Assembly: GCA_023451735.1 (NCBI GenBank)
Contig: JAEXYH010000050.1
Location: 17,819-81,818 of the forward strand
DNA from: Pseudomonadota bacterium
GTDB taxonomy: Bacteria; Pseudomonadota; Alphaproteobacteria; Rhizobiales; Rhizobiaceae
Length of the DNA stretch: 64,000 bases
Direction of reading: 5' to 3'
The notes below the pieces were generated by a model. That model did no database searches, was not told the origin of the DNA, and saw nothing but the letters and a program-made list of their open reading frames with translations. Below, one piece after another: positions 34,067 through 43,022 of this stretch (position 1 is the first letter of the stretch; each line of letters opens with the position of its first letter). Position numbers and translations under genes: made by a program.

Positions 34067-35134
34067 ATGGACACCATCAAGATTACCCGTCGTCATATTC
34101 TGGGAAGTGCCAGTGCCGCAGCCACTGTGGCCCTCCTGCCTAAAACAGTATTCGCTCAGACGGCCGTGCCGGAACTGACGACACTGCGATCCACCTCAAA
34201 ATCCTGGCTCTGGGCCGTCGAGGACTATGGCACAGCCGGCGGCTTCTTCACCCAGGCCGGCGTGAAAGTGAACTCCAACGCTTCTAACCGCGGCACCAAT
34301 ATCGCGGCCCTGCAGGGCGGCGGTGTTGATATAGTCCTCGGCGATCCGGGTGAGGCACTTCGTGCCCGCGCACAGAACCTCAAGATTCGTATCATCACAT
34401 CGATGGTCAATCGTTATGCGAGCCACATCGTCCTGAAGAACAGCGTTCTCACCAAGGCTGGCGTGACCGAAGCCTCGCCGGTGCCGGAGAAGATTGCCGC
34501 GCTCAAAGGGCTGAAGTTGGGAACGACGGGACCGGGTGCCGCGCCTGATGCCCTGTTCCGCTTCCTGTCTTCTGTCGGTGGCCTGGATCCGAATTCGGAT
34601 TTCCAACTCGTGCCGATCCAGGGTGGCGGTCCTGCGGTGATCGCGGCTCTCCAGAAGGGCGTGATCGACGGCTTCTGCCTGTCCTCGCCGACGGCCGACA
34701 TGGCGGTCAGCAAGGAGGATTGTGGCTATCTTTTCCAGATGGCACTCAACCCGCCACCGCAAATGGCCGAGGTACAGTATATCGTGGCATCTGCCGGCGA
34801 AGAAACAATTGCCACCAAGCGCGATGCGCTCGTGCGCTATTGCCACGGGATTGCGCTGACCCAGCAGTCGATCGCCAAGGAGCCGGAAAAATTCAAGACC
34901 TGGGCAAAGACTTGGTTCGAAGGCATCGAGCCTGCCGTTTTCGAATTGGCTTTCGCCAATAACGGCGCGATCTACTTCCCGAGCCCGGTTCCGAGCGAAG
35001 ACCTGTTCAAGAAGAACATCGAGTATATCAACATCGTCAACGGCAAGATGGGAGCTGCCGAGCTTCCTTCGACACTGACATTCGCAAATGTGGTCGATGC
35101 CAGCATTGCCGCCGATGCGGTCAAGGGGCTCTGA
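34067..35134 (+). CDS. ABC transporter binding protein, NitT/TauT type
   Basis: A 355-residue exported solute-binding protein of the SsuA/ThiY/TauA group. The N terminus TRRHILGSASAAATVALLPKTVFAQT has a twin-arginine and a hydrophobic core, so Tat export is possible. GGGVDIVLGDPGEALRAR and IQGGGPAVIAALQKGVIDG are the NMT1-type ligand-domain motifs. Family members bind sulfonates, pyrimidine precursors, hydantoins or aromatic acids. The ATPase and permease genes follow directly, so this is a full importer feeding the HyuAB enzymes downstream. Confidence 0.87.
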   Translation: MDTIKITRRHILGSASAAATVALLPKTVFAQTAVPELTTLRSTSKSWLWAVEDYGTAGGFFTQAGVKVNSNASNRGTNIAALQGGGVDIVLGDPGEALRARAQNLKIRIITSMVNRYASHIVLKNSVLTKAGVTEASPVPEKIAALKGLKLGTTGPGAAPDALFRFLSSVGGLDPNSDFQLVPIQGGGPAVIAALQKGVIDGFCLSSPTADMAVSKEDCGYLFQMALNPPPQMAEVQYIVASAGEETIATKRDALVRYCHGIALTQQSIAKEPEKFKTWAKTWFEGIEPAVFELAFANNGAIYFPSPVPSEDLFKKNIEYINIVNGKMGAAELPSTLTFANVVDASIAADAVKGL

Positions 35135-35135
35135 C

Positions 35136-35918
35136 ATGCAGGGCGCCATCAGCATTGACGGCGTGGACAAGCGGTATATCGGCCGGGGGCGCGAAATCGT
35201 CGCCCTCGACCGTATCTCGCTGACCATCGAGCCGGGAGAATTCGTCGCTTTCGTCGGCCCATCGGGTTGTGGCAAGTCGACGCTCATGAACATGATTGCC
35301 GGCATCATCCCGATGACAGCCGGCAGCATCACCCATAACGGCAGCAAGGTGACCCGGATCAACCGCGATGTCGGTTACCTGACGCAGGCGGATAGCGTGC
35401 TTCCATGGCGTACCGTCGAAAGCAATATCGGGCTGCCGCTCGAATATCGCGGCGTGCCTGCCAAGCAGCGCCAGGCTCGTGTCGAGGAAATGCTGGAACT
35501 TGTCGATCTCAAGGGTTTTGGCAAGTCATTCCCGCGCGAATTGTCAGGCGGCATGCGCAAGCGCGTGGCTCTGGCACAGATGCTGGCCTACGGGCCGAAT
35601 ACTCTCCTGATGGACGAGCCCTTCGGCGCGCTGGACGCGCAGTTGAAGCTTGTCATGCAGCAACAGCTGCTGCGCATCTGGCAGGAACACAAGAAGACCA
35701 TCGTCTTCGTCACCCACGACCTTTCGGAAGCGATCGCGCTTGCTTCGCGCGTCATCGTCTTCTCGGGTCGGCCGGGCAAAATCAAATATATCGAGGATAT
35801 CCCGATTCCTCATCCGCGCGACGTCTTCAAGGTGCGTTTCCTGCCCGAATTCGAGAAGGCCTATGACAATCTCTGGCGCGAACTTTCGTCGGAGATCAGC
35901 AAGGGTGAAGAGTTGTGA
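35136..35918 (+). CDS. ABC transporter ATP-binding protein, NitT/TauT type
   Basis: A 260-residue ATPase. Walker A is GPSGCGKST, the Q-loop YLTQADSVLPW (the typical LPW of the NitT/TauT group), the signature ELSGGMRKRVALAQM, and Walker B TLLMDEPFGALDA. The ATG at 35136 follows the binding-protein stop by one base and has AAGGGG upstream. It energises uptake through the permease at 35934. Confidence 0.9.
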   Translation: MQGAISIDGVDKRYIGRGREIVALDRISLTIEPGEFVAFVGPSGCGKSTLMNMIAGIIPMTAGSITHNGSKVTRINRDVGYLTQADSVLPWRTVESNIGLPLEYRGVPAKQRQARVEEMLELVDLKGFGKSFPRELSGGMRKRVALAQMLAYGPNTLLMDEPFGALDAQLKLVMQQQLLRIWQEHKKTIVFVTHDLSEAIALASRVIVFSGRPGKIKYIEDIPIPHPRDVFKVRFLPEFEKAYDNLWRELSSEISKGEEL

Positions 35919-35933
35919 TCGAGGAGTTCAATC

Positions 35934-36770
35934 ATGCAAATCGATGAAAGCGCGGCCATGGGCACGGCAGCCCCTTCCTCGTCATCGCGGGCTGTCCAGG
36001 ATTATGAAGCCGGGCTCAGCCGCCGCAAGATGATGGTGCGCTTGTCGCAGCTCGCCTTTGCGCTGATCGTGCTGGTCTTCTGGCAATGGGCTTCCGGACG
36101 GATCGTCGACCCGTTCTTCGTTTCGTCACCGCAAGCCGTTTTCACAAAGCTCTGGCAGTGGACCATCACCGGTGAGCTTTTCAGCCATCTGTCGATTACG
36201 CTTTATGCAACGGCTCTCGGCTTTCTCATCGGTGCGGCGGTTGGTTTCGCTCTCGGCCTGTTGTTCGGCAAGTTCGCTTTTCTGGCGGAAGTGATGGATC
36301 CTTTCATCACGGCGCTCTACAGCATTCCGAAGCTGGCGCTTGCACCGTTGTTCATCATCTGGTTCGGGATCGGCATTGAATCGAAGGTCGCTGTCTCAGC
36401 ATCCATCGTCTTTTTCGTCGTCTTCCTGAATACCTATTCCGGTGTGCGCGAGGTCAATCCGCTCTTCATCAACGCCACTCAGATCATGGGCGCCTCGCAA
36501 TGGGCGGTCATGCGCACGGTCATCATCCCCTCTGCGACTGCCTGGGTCATCACCGGTCTCAAGGTCTCCGTGCCTTACGCCCTCGTCGGTACCGTTATCG
36601 GTGAGTTCATGTCGTCCAACCGAGGCATCGGCTACATTATCGCACAGGCGACCGGCCTTTTCGACACCAACTCGGTATTTGCAGGCATCCTCATCCTGGC
36701 CTTCGTCGGTGCATTGATCAACGGTGGGCTGAAGGCGACGGAGAAATGGCTGCTGCGCTGGAAGGACTGA
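35934..36770 (+). CDS. ABC transporter permease, NitT/TauT type
   Basis: A 278-residue inner-membrane permease of the SsuC/TauC type with six hydrophobic segments. FYATALGF-like first loop and the segment ATQIMGASQWAVMRTVIIPSATAWVITGLKVS, the EAA-loop region, are visible, followed by GEFMSSNRGIGYIIAQATGLFDTN. GAGG precedes the ATG by eight bases. A hairpin after its stop separates transporter from enzyme genes. Confidence 0.9.
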   Translation: MQIDESAAMGTAAPSSSSRAVQDYEAGLSRRKMMVRLSQLAFALIVLVFWQWASGRIVDPFFVSSPQAVFTKLWQWTITGELFSHLSITLYATALGFLIGAAVGFALGLLFGKFAFLAEVMDPFITALYSIPKLALAPLFIIWFGIGIESKVAVSASIVFFVVFLNTYSGVREVNPLFINATQIMGASQWAVMRTVIIPSATAWVITGLKVSVPYALVGTVIGEFMSSNRGIGYIIAQATGLFDTNSVFAGILILAFVGALINGGLKATEKWLLRWKD

Positions 36771-36775
36771 GCGGC

Positions 36776-36796
36776 AGGGCGCGTATTGCGCGCCCT
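36776..36796. terminator. Hairpin between the importer genes and the enzyme genes
   Basis: AGGGCGCG and CGCGCCCT form a perfect 8-bp stem with loop TATTG just six bases after the permease stop. There is no T-run, so it is more likely a partial terminator or RNA-processing/stability site inside the operon. The remaining 150 bases to the lyase gene hold no other gene. Confidence 0.5.
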
Positions 36797-36950
36797 CCAG
36801 GCCAACCGAACTCGTTTCATGTTCGTCCCGTGAACACGTTTTCCGGCCGGTTCGACCGCTCTCCCCGATGGCTCAGAACATCGATCACATCATTGCGATC
36901 CAAAACCGACACGGTCGTTCCGACGACAATGAAGAAACAGGAAGAACATT

Positions 36951-37844
36951 ATGAAGCCGGCTAATCTTCGAACGCGATTGAAAAGCCCGAAAATCGTCCT
37001 CACACCGGGCGTCTATGATGCCCTGACCGCTTCGCTGGCGGAGGCTGCAGGTTTCGAGGCTGCCTATATCTCCGGCGCAGCCATCGCCTACACCCGTCTC
37101 GGGAGACCTGATATCGGGCTGGTGTCCATGGTGGAAGTGGCGGAAACGATCCAGCTTGTCCGCGATCGGGTGGAGCTTCCCCTCATCGTCGACGCAGACA
37201 CGGGCTATGGAAATGCCCTCAACGTGCAGCGGACCGTTCGGCTTTTCGAGCGTTCGGGTGCAAACGCGCTGCAGATGGAAGACCAGACATTCCCGAAGCG
37301 CTGTGGCCACCTCAAGGATAAAAGCGTGATCGCGGCGGTCGAGATGGTCGGCAAGATCAAGGCTGCCGTTGATGCGCGGAAGTCCGAGGAGACGCTGATC
37401 ATCGCCCGCACGGATGCGATCGCCGTGAATGGCTTCCAGGATGCAATCGAACGCGCCGAGATGTATCGAGAGGCTGGCGCCGACATGCTGTTCATCGAGG
37501 CGCCGGGATCGCAGCAACAGCTGGAAAGCCTGGTCGGAACATTTCGCGACAAGATTCCGCTGATGGCCAATATGGTCGAGGGTGGTTTGACGCCGATCAG
37601 AGCGGCCTCCGAACTTGAGAAGATCGGCTACTCGCTAGTCATCTTCCCCGGCGCAATCGTTCGCGCCATCAGCCATGCCGCCCGCGAATTCTATGCGACG
37701 CTTCACCGTGAGGGAACGACGGACTCGATGCGCGACCGCATGTTCAACCTGGATTCCCTTAACGAAATGATCGGAACGCCGGACATGCTGGAACTCGGCA
37801 AGCGCTATGAAGAAGGATTAGCCAGGGAGCACGACGCGGCATGA
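36951..37844 (+). CDS. Isocitrate lyase/PEP mutase superfamily lyase
   Basis: A 297-residue TIM-barrel lyase, Mg-dependent. TPGVYDALTASLAEAAGFEAAYISG is the family start, DADTGYGN (81-88) binds metal, and KRCGH (116-120) is the catalytic flexible-loop motif of C-C lyases: isocitrate, methylisocitrate, oxaloacetate or 2,3-dimethylmalate lyase. PEP mutases usually lack the KRCGH cysteine, so cleavage of a hydroxy-di- or tricarboxylate to pyruvate or glyoxylate plus an acid is expected. With the LeuCD-type hydratase of the same island, dimethylmalate- or methylisocitrate-like substrates come to mind. It overlaps hyuB by four bases (ATGA). Confidence 0.85.
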   Translation: MKPANLRTRLKSPKIVLTPGVYDALTASLAEAAGFEAAYISGAAIAYTRLGRPDIGLVSMVEVAETIQLVRDRVELPLIVDADTGYGNALNVQRTVRLFERSGANALQMEDQTFPKRCGHLKDKSVIAAVEMVGKIKAAVDARKSEETLIIARTDAIAVNGFQDAIERAEMYREAGADMLFIEAPGSQQQLESLVGTFRDKIPLMANMVEGGLTPIRAASELEKIGYSLVIFPGAIVRAISHAAREFYATLHREGTTDSMRDRMFNLDSLNEMIGTPDMLELGKRYEEGLAREHDAA

Positions 37845-39580
37845 AAGCGATCAATCCAGTCACTCTCGCGGTTCTCAAAGGTCGGCTCGAACAGATTGCC
37901 GACGAGATGGATGCAACCCTCTACCGCTCGGCGTTCAACCCGATCATCGCCGAGGCAAGAGATGCCTGCCACGGGCTTTATCACGCCGAGACCGGTGCGA
38001 CGCTGGTGCAGGGCACGCAAGGGCTGCCGATCTTCGTCGGTGCCATGGCTTTCGCGGTCAAGGCGGTCATCGACAAGGTTGCGCGCGACGGCGATCTTGC
38101 GGCCGGCGACACCTATATCTTCAACGATCCTTATGACGGTGGCACGCATCTCAACGACTTCCGTCTCGTGCGTCCCGTATACCGCGACGGCACGCTGTTC
38201 TGCTGGCTCGCATCGGCCGGACACTGGCTCGATATCGGCGGCAATGTGCCAGGCAATTTCAATGCCCGAGCAACAGAGACCTTCCAGGAAGGCGTGCGCA
38301 TTCCGCCGGTGAGGATCATGCGCAAGGGTGTCATGGACATGGGGGTTGCAGACATTCTTGCTGCCAACAGCCGTGTGCCGCAATCGAACTGGGGCGACCT
38401 AAACGGTCAGCTCAACGCGCTGGATCTCGGCGAAAAGCGATTGGGCGAGCTTCTGGAAGAGTATGGAGCGGAAACGGTTTCAACCGCTTTCGGTATATTT
38501 TCCTCCGCAGCCGAAAACATGATGCGGGAGCGCATCGCTGCCTTGCCGGACGGCACCTGGAGTTTCGAGGACTATCTCGACAATGACGGCATTGTCGATG
38601 AGCGGCTGACCATTGCGCTCGACCTGACCATCAATGGCGACGAGATGGTGCTGGATTTCAGCCGGTCTTCTCCGCCCTGCCAGGGCCCCTTGAACGTGGC
38701 CTATTCCACCGCCGTTGCCTGCTGCTATGTAGCTTTGAAGCACATTTTCACCGAAGTGCCAGCCAATGCCGGTTGCCTTGCGCCCATTCGCTTCGTCATT
38801 CCAGAAAACACGCTTCTCGGCGTCAAGCCGCCGCGGCCGGTTGGAGGATATACGGAAACGATCCTGCGCGTGATCGGCGTCGTCTTCGCTGCTTTCGGCA
38901 AGGTCGATCCGTCTCTCGCCATGGGTGCTCCGTTCGGCACGATCAACGCCCTTTCGCTGAGCGGTTCGCGTTCAGACGGTTCGCGTTACGTGATGTTCTC
39001 GTTCTTCGGCGGCGGTCTCGGTGGCAATCCCGTGTCTGACGGGTTGCATCATGCGAACAATCCGATCTCGACGGCAACCATACCGCCGGTGGAAATCCTC
39101 GAAGCATCCTATCCCGTCATGTTCACTCAATGGGCCCTGCGCCCGGATAGTGCCGGTCCCGGCAAGCATCGCGGCGGTGTCGGAGCGATCTATGAGATCG
39201 AGGCCCTTGCTGAAAACGAGACCACTGCCTTCCTGCTTGGCGAGCGCGGGCGATTTGCGCCGTTCGGTGTTGCCGGTGGCGGAGACGCGGCCCTCAACCG
39301 GTTCAGTTGGCAGACGGAGGATGGTGAGGCGGTACCGCCGATGGCGTCGAAAGTGACCGACGTCAAGCTTAAGAAGGGGCGACGTGTGCGGCTTGAAACG
39401 CCGGGCGGCGGTGGCTTTGGAAATGCGTTCGAGCGGGAGCCGGTGAGCGTAGCGCGTGACGTGCGTCTTGGTTACGTCAGCCACGCCGATGCCGCCAAGC
39501 TCTATGGCGTCGGTCTCACGAATGATGGCATCGTCGACGAGGCCGCTACAGCCGCACTGCGTGAAGGAAAGCAAGCATGA
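37841..39580 (+). CDS. hyuB: Hydantoinase/oxoprolinase B-type subunit
   Basis: A 579-residue HyuB-family subunit (N-methylhydantoinase B / 5-oxoprolinase C-half). Family features: INPVTLAVLKGRLEQIADEMDATLYRSAFNPIIAEARD, IFNDPYDGGTHLNDF, and the late GLGGNPVSDGLHHANNPISTATIPPVEILEASYPV. With HyuA it forms an ATP-dependent cyclic amide hydrolase (hydantoins, 5-oxoproline) or, in relatives, a carboxylase of ketones. Overlaps of four bases at both ends couple it to the lyase and to HyuA. The precise ring substrate cannot be read here. Confidence 0.88.
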   Translation: MKAINPVTLAVLKGRLEQIADEMDATLYRSAFNPIIAEARDACHGLYHAETGATLVQGTQGLPIFVGAMAFAVKAVIDKVARDGDLAAGDTYIFNDPYDGGTHLNDFRLVRPVYRDGTLFCWLASAGHWLDIGGNVPGNFNARATETFQEGVRIPPVRIMRKGVMDMGVADILAANSRVPQSNWGDLNGQLNALDLGEKRLGELLEEYGAETVSTAFGIFSSAAENMMRERIAALPDGTWSFEDYLDNDGIVDERLTIALDLTINGDEMVLDFSRSSPPCQGPLNVAYSTAVACCYVALKHIFTEVPANAGCLAPIRFVIPENTLLGVKPPRPVGGYTETILRVIGVVFAAFGKVDPSLAMGAPFGTINALSLSGSRSDGSRYVMFSFFGGGLGGNPVSDGLHHANNPISTATIPPVEILEASYPVMFTQWALRPDSAGPGKHRGGVGAIYEIEALAENETTAFLLGERGRFAPFGVAGGGDAALNRFSWQTEDGEAVPPMASKVTDVKLKKGRRVRLETPGGGGFGNAFEREPVSVARDVRLGYVSHADAAKLYGVGLTNDGIVDEAATAALREGKQA

Positions 39581-41637
39581 CGGTCAATAATCGTTCCATG
39601 GTCGGTGTCGATGTCGGCGGCACCTTCACCGATCTTTTCTACTATGACGAGGAAGGCCGGACATTCAAAACAGGCAAAGTGCCCTCCAACCGGGGCAATG
39701 AGGCGCTCGGCTTTCTGGACGGCCTGAAATCCGTTTGCGACTTGCCGTCATTGGGTGCCGTCGTCCACGGCACGACCGTCGGGACCAATGCGCTTCTTGA
39801 ACGGAAGGGCGCGCCGGTTGGCATCATCACGACAGCTGGCTTTCGCGATGTTCTGGAGATGCGACGACGGGACCGCCCCAACACCTGGGGACTGTGGGGG
39901 AGCTTTGATCCGGTCGTGCCGCGTGACATGCGGCTCGAAGTCGGCGAGCGCACGCTTGCAGACGGAACCATCCGCCAGGCTGTGGATACGCAGGAGGTTG
40001 TGCGGGCTGCACGGCAGCTATTGAAGCAGGGGGCGACATCGCTCGCCATCATCTTCATCAACGCCTATGCCAATTCGCAGAACGAAATTGCGGCACTCGA
40101 TGCCGTCCGTGATATCTGGCCTAACGACGACATCGCCGCGTCATACCAGATCCTGCCGGAGATCCGCGAATTCGAACGCACTTCTACAACCGCGCTCAAC
40201 GCCTATCTGCAGCCGGTTGTCGGTTCCTATCTGCGCAAGCTGGACGAGGCGCTTCGAACCCAGTCCTTTACTGGCAGTTTCCATATCATCCAGTCCAACG
40301 GCGGCGTGATGTCGACTGAAACCGCGCGCCGGCTTCCGGTGCGAACCGCTCTTTCAGGGCCGGCTGCCGGTGTCATCGCGGCTGCGGCACTATGCAAGGC
40401 GGCGGGCTACGAGAACATCATTACCGGTGATCTCGGTGGCACGTCCTTCGACGTGTCGCTGGTTGCGGACGGAATACCGGCGCTTGCCGCCCAGACTACG
40501 ATCGATTTCGGCATGGTCGTGCGCACGCCGATGATCGAGATCAGTACGATCGGGGCGGGTGGTGGCTCGATTGCCTCTGTCGGACCTGCCGGCATACTGC
40601 AGGTCGGGCCTGAGAGCGCAGGCTCGGTTCCTGGGCCGGTCTGCTACGCTCAGGGCAATGACCGCCCGACGCTGACCGACGCAAATGTCGTTCTCGGCCG
40701 TATCAATGCCAAGCGTCCGATCGGCGGCAAGCTGCAGAGCCTCGATGTCGACGCGGCTAAAAAGGCCATCGAGGTTCATGTCGCGCGGATTCTCGATATC
40801 GATGTGATGACCGCAGCCGAAGCGATCGTGCGGGTTGCCAATGCCCGCATGGCTGGTGCTGTTCGCCTTGTCTCCATCGAGCGTGGCCATGATCCGCAAA
40901 TCTTCACCGCAGTACCCTTCGGTGGCGGCGGCGCATTGCATGCCGGCGCGTTGATTGCAGAGGTCGGATTGAAATCGGCGCTCGTGCCACGGTTCCCCGG
41001 GGTTACCAGCGCTCTCGGCTGCGTCATTGCCGATATTCGCCACGATCAGGTGCTGACCGTCAATCTCAACCTTGACAGTCTCGATGCCGAAGAGCTCGAC
41101 AGTCAGATGGTGAAGGCGGGCAGCGAAGCGGAAGCGGTGGTTCGCGAGGCAGGGCTGTCCGTCACGGGTATCGAGGTGCTCTACGAACTCGACATGCATT
41201 ATGCGGGGCAGACACATACGGTGCCGGTCAGCTTGCCGGTGACCTTGTCCGAGGGCAAGACCGGGATCACGCAGCAGATCATTCGGGATGCTTTCGAACT
41301 CAGCTACAAGCGCGCTTTCAGCCGGCTCTTGCCGGGGATATCCGTGCGGATCGTATCACTGCGAACCGCGGCAGTCGGACGCAGACCGTCTTTCGATCCG
41401 GCTATTCTTGCGCCAGATCCGGCAAATACAATCGAAGCCGCCCGACTTGAGACTCGCGATGTATGGTTCGATGGCGCCTGGCATCGCACGTCAGTCTTTG
41501 ATCGCCTGAAACTGCCGGTCGACGCGGTAATCGAAGGTCCGGCTATTCTCGAACAGGCAGATGCGACGACGATCGTGGATCCTGGCCTGAAGGCCACGGT
41601 CGATCGCTTTGGCAACATCATCATGGAGCGCGCATAG
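39577..41637 (+). CDS. hyuA: Hydantoinase/oxoprolinase A-type subunit (ATPase)
   Basis: A 686-residue HyuA-family subunit with an ASKHA-type ATP-binding fold. The phosphate-1 motif GVDVGGTFTDLFYYD is at residues 10-24, VHGTTVGTNALLERKGAPVG follows, and the middle segment ALSGPAAGVIAAAALCKAAGYENIITGDLGGTSFDVSLV is the second nucleotide motif. It would activate a ring carbonyl by phosphorylation for hydrolysis by HyuB. Length matches N-methylhydantoinase A. It ends overlapping the next gene's GTG start by one base. Confidence 0.88.
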   Translation: MTVNNRSMVGVDVGGTFTDLFYYDEEGRTFKTGKVPSNRGNEALGFLDGLKSVCDLPSLGAVVHGTTVGTNALLERKGAPVGIITTAGFRDVLEMRRRDRPNTWGLWGSFDPVVPRDMRLEVGERTLADGTIRQAVDTQEVVRAARQLLKQGATSLAIIFINAYANSQNEIAALDAVRDIWPNDDIAASYQILPEIREFERTSTTALNAYLQPVVGSYLRKLDEALRTQSFTGSFHIIQSNGGVMSTETARRLPVRTALSGPAAGVIAAAALCKAAGYENIITGDLGGTSFDVSLVADGIPALAAQTTIDFGMVVRTPMIEISTIGAGGGSIASVGPAGILQVGPESAGSVPGPVCYAQGNDRPTLTDANVVLGRINAKRPIGGKLQSLDVDAAKKAIEVHVARILDIDVMTAAEAIVRVANARMAGAVRLVSIERGHDPQIFTAVPFGGGGALHAGALIAEVGLKSALVPRFPGVTSALGCVIADIRHDQVLTVNLNLDSLDAEELDSQMVKAGSEAEAVVREAGLSVTGIEVLYELDMHYAGQTHTVPVSLPVTLSEGKTGITQQIIRDAFELSYKRAFSRLLPGISVRIVSLRTAAVGRRPSFDPAILAPDPANTIEAARLETRDVWFDGAWHRTSVFDRLKLPVDAVIEGPAILEQADATTIVDPGLKATVDRFGNIIMERA

Positions 41638-42251
41638 TGGCTGGAAATCCTGTTCCGATTTCGAAGACGGCATTGCTGATCGTCGATCTTCAAAACGATT
41701 TCGTCCATCCGGACGGTGCCTATGGCCGAGCCGGACAATCCAGCCCCGAGATTGCCGCCCTGCCGCGGCGATTGGCGCCTCTGGCTCGCGCATTGCAGGC
41801 CAAAGGCGGATGGGTGATTTCGACGCAATTCACGCTGGTGCCCGCCAAGGAAGGCGAACCGCTTATCTCCCCCCATCTGAAAGCCTTGCGCGGCTTTCTT
41901 GCCAAGGGCGACTTTCTGCCGGGTGGCTGGGGGCATCAATTGGTGGACATCCTGCGGCCGGCGGATCTTGTCGTTGAGAAGGTCGCCTATTCGGCCTTCT
42001 ACATGTCCCGCCTGGAATGGTGCCTGCGCAAATGCGGTATCGAAAAGCTATATGTCGCAGGCATCGTTACCAATGGTGGTGTCGCGTCGACCGTGCGCGA
42101 TGCGCATGTTCGGGATTTGGAAGTGACGGTGCTGGACGATGGCTGTGCAGCGTTTTCGGTGGAAACGCATGACGTTTCGATCGCCGCGCTGCGTGCTGTC
42201 TGCCCGGTGATGAGTGTAGAGGAAGCTCTGCGGGAGATCGAAAGCCGATGA
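41637..42251 (+). CDS. Isochorismatase-fold hydrolase lacking the catalytic cysteine
   Basis: A 204-residue protein of the isochorismatase/cysteine hydrolase superfamily. Asp17 (ALLIVDLQND) and Lys115 (LVVEKVAYSAF) of the triad are present, but the usual cysteine in the GIVTN-V-C-V motif is Gly148 (GIVTNGGVAS). Amidases of this fold, such as N-carbamoylsarcosine amidase, need that cysteine; true isochorismatases (PhzD, EntB) do not. So despite following HyuAB, where an N-carbamoyl amidase would be expected, it may cleave a vinyl ether or do another acid-catalysed step. It starts at a GTG with GGAG upstream and overlaps the following gene by four bases. Confidence 0.82.
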   Translation: MAGNPVPISKTALLIVDLQNDFVHPDGAYGRAGQSSPEIAALPRRLAPLARALQAKGGWVISTQFTLVPAKEGEPLISPHLKALRGFLAKGDFLPGGWGHQLVDILRPADLVVEKVAYSAFYMSRLEWCLRKCGIEKLYVAGIVTNGGVASTVRDAHVRDLEVTVLDDGCAAFSVETHDVSIAALRAVCPVMSVEEALREIESR

Positions 42252-42976
42252 GCAATTCGTCCGGAGAAACACTCGAAGAGCTGAAAACGAGAATTGAGGA
42301 AATCCGCCAGAAACGAGGCTTTCTCCTGCCGCATCACGGTGCAATGGTCGTTGCCGCACCGGATTTGCGCGACGCTTACCTCCAGATGTATGCGGCACTG
42401 ACCCAGACGGATCGACATCTGACGCCTTTCGAGCGCGAGGTCGTCTGGCTCGCGATCCTAATCGCGGCCAAGGAAGGGATCGGCACTCATCATGTCGAAC
42501 TCTTCTTCAAAGAAGGCGGCACGCAGGAGCAGGTACGCTATCTGACCGGTCTCGTTGCTTTCGGTATGGGCTCGGAGGCGTTCCAGTTTATGGATGATGC
42601 TTGGTCGGGTATCTTTCCATCGCTTGAGGGATCGAATGCCTATCTCGAGGCTTTCGATTCTATGCTTGATGACAAACTACTTCCGCGGGATGTCACGCAT
42701 CTGGCCTTGGCGGCCATGCATGCCACAAAAGGTCGAAAATGGGGACTTTCCGCTCATATTCGCGGGGTCTATCAAAATGGAAAACGGGAGGATGCTCTTG
42801 TAGAGGCACTTAGCCTCATCATGTGGCCTGTCGGGGTAAATCACTTCCTTGATGCTTGCGGCGTTTGGGTGGATTTGATGAAGAAGAGCGAGGTATCGGC
42901 TTCATCCCGATATAAAGTTTGGGCAGAGGTACCGGATCAAGGCGGACACGATCAGGTACCAAGCCGTTATCAATAA
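42248..42976 (+). CDS. AhpD-like/carboxymuconolactone decarboxylase-fold protein 2
   Basis: A 242-residue paralogue of the protein at 30334-31041. Shared features are RQKRGFLLPHHGAMVVAAPDLRDAY and the motif helix REVVWLAILIAAKEGIGTHHVELF, again with two histidines but no CxxC. Conserved late segment ALSLIMWPVGVNHFLDACGVW matches ALSLAMFPGSIPHFVEAAGVW of protein 1. It is the last gene of the rightward operon. The role could be lactone or enol-lactone decarboxylation or hydrolysis; unproven. Confidence 0.75.
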   Translation: MSNSSGETLEELKTRIEEIRQKRGFLLPHHGAMVVAAPDLRDAYLQMYAALTQTDRHLTPFEREVVWLAILIAAKEGIGTHHVELFFKEGGTQEQVRYLTGLVAFGMGSEAFQFMDDAWSGIFPSLEGSNAYLEAFDSMLDDKLLPRDVTHLALAAMHATKGRKWGLSAHIRGVYQNGKREDALVEALSLIMWPVGVNHFLDACGVWVDLMKKSEVSASSRYKVWAEVPDQGGHDQVPSRYQ

Positions 42977-43022
42977 ACTGATGTGCAGATAACGGATTTA
43001 ACAGTAGCTACTTCAATCCCAA

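Noticed and set aside
36951..37844. Phosphonopyruvate or PEP mutase assignment
   Set aside because: The KRCGH loop is the mark of C-C bond lyases, and no phosphonate genes are nearby.
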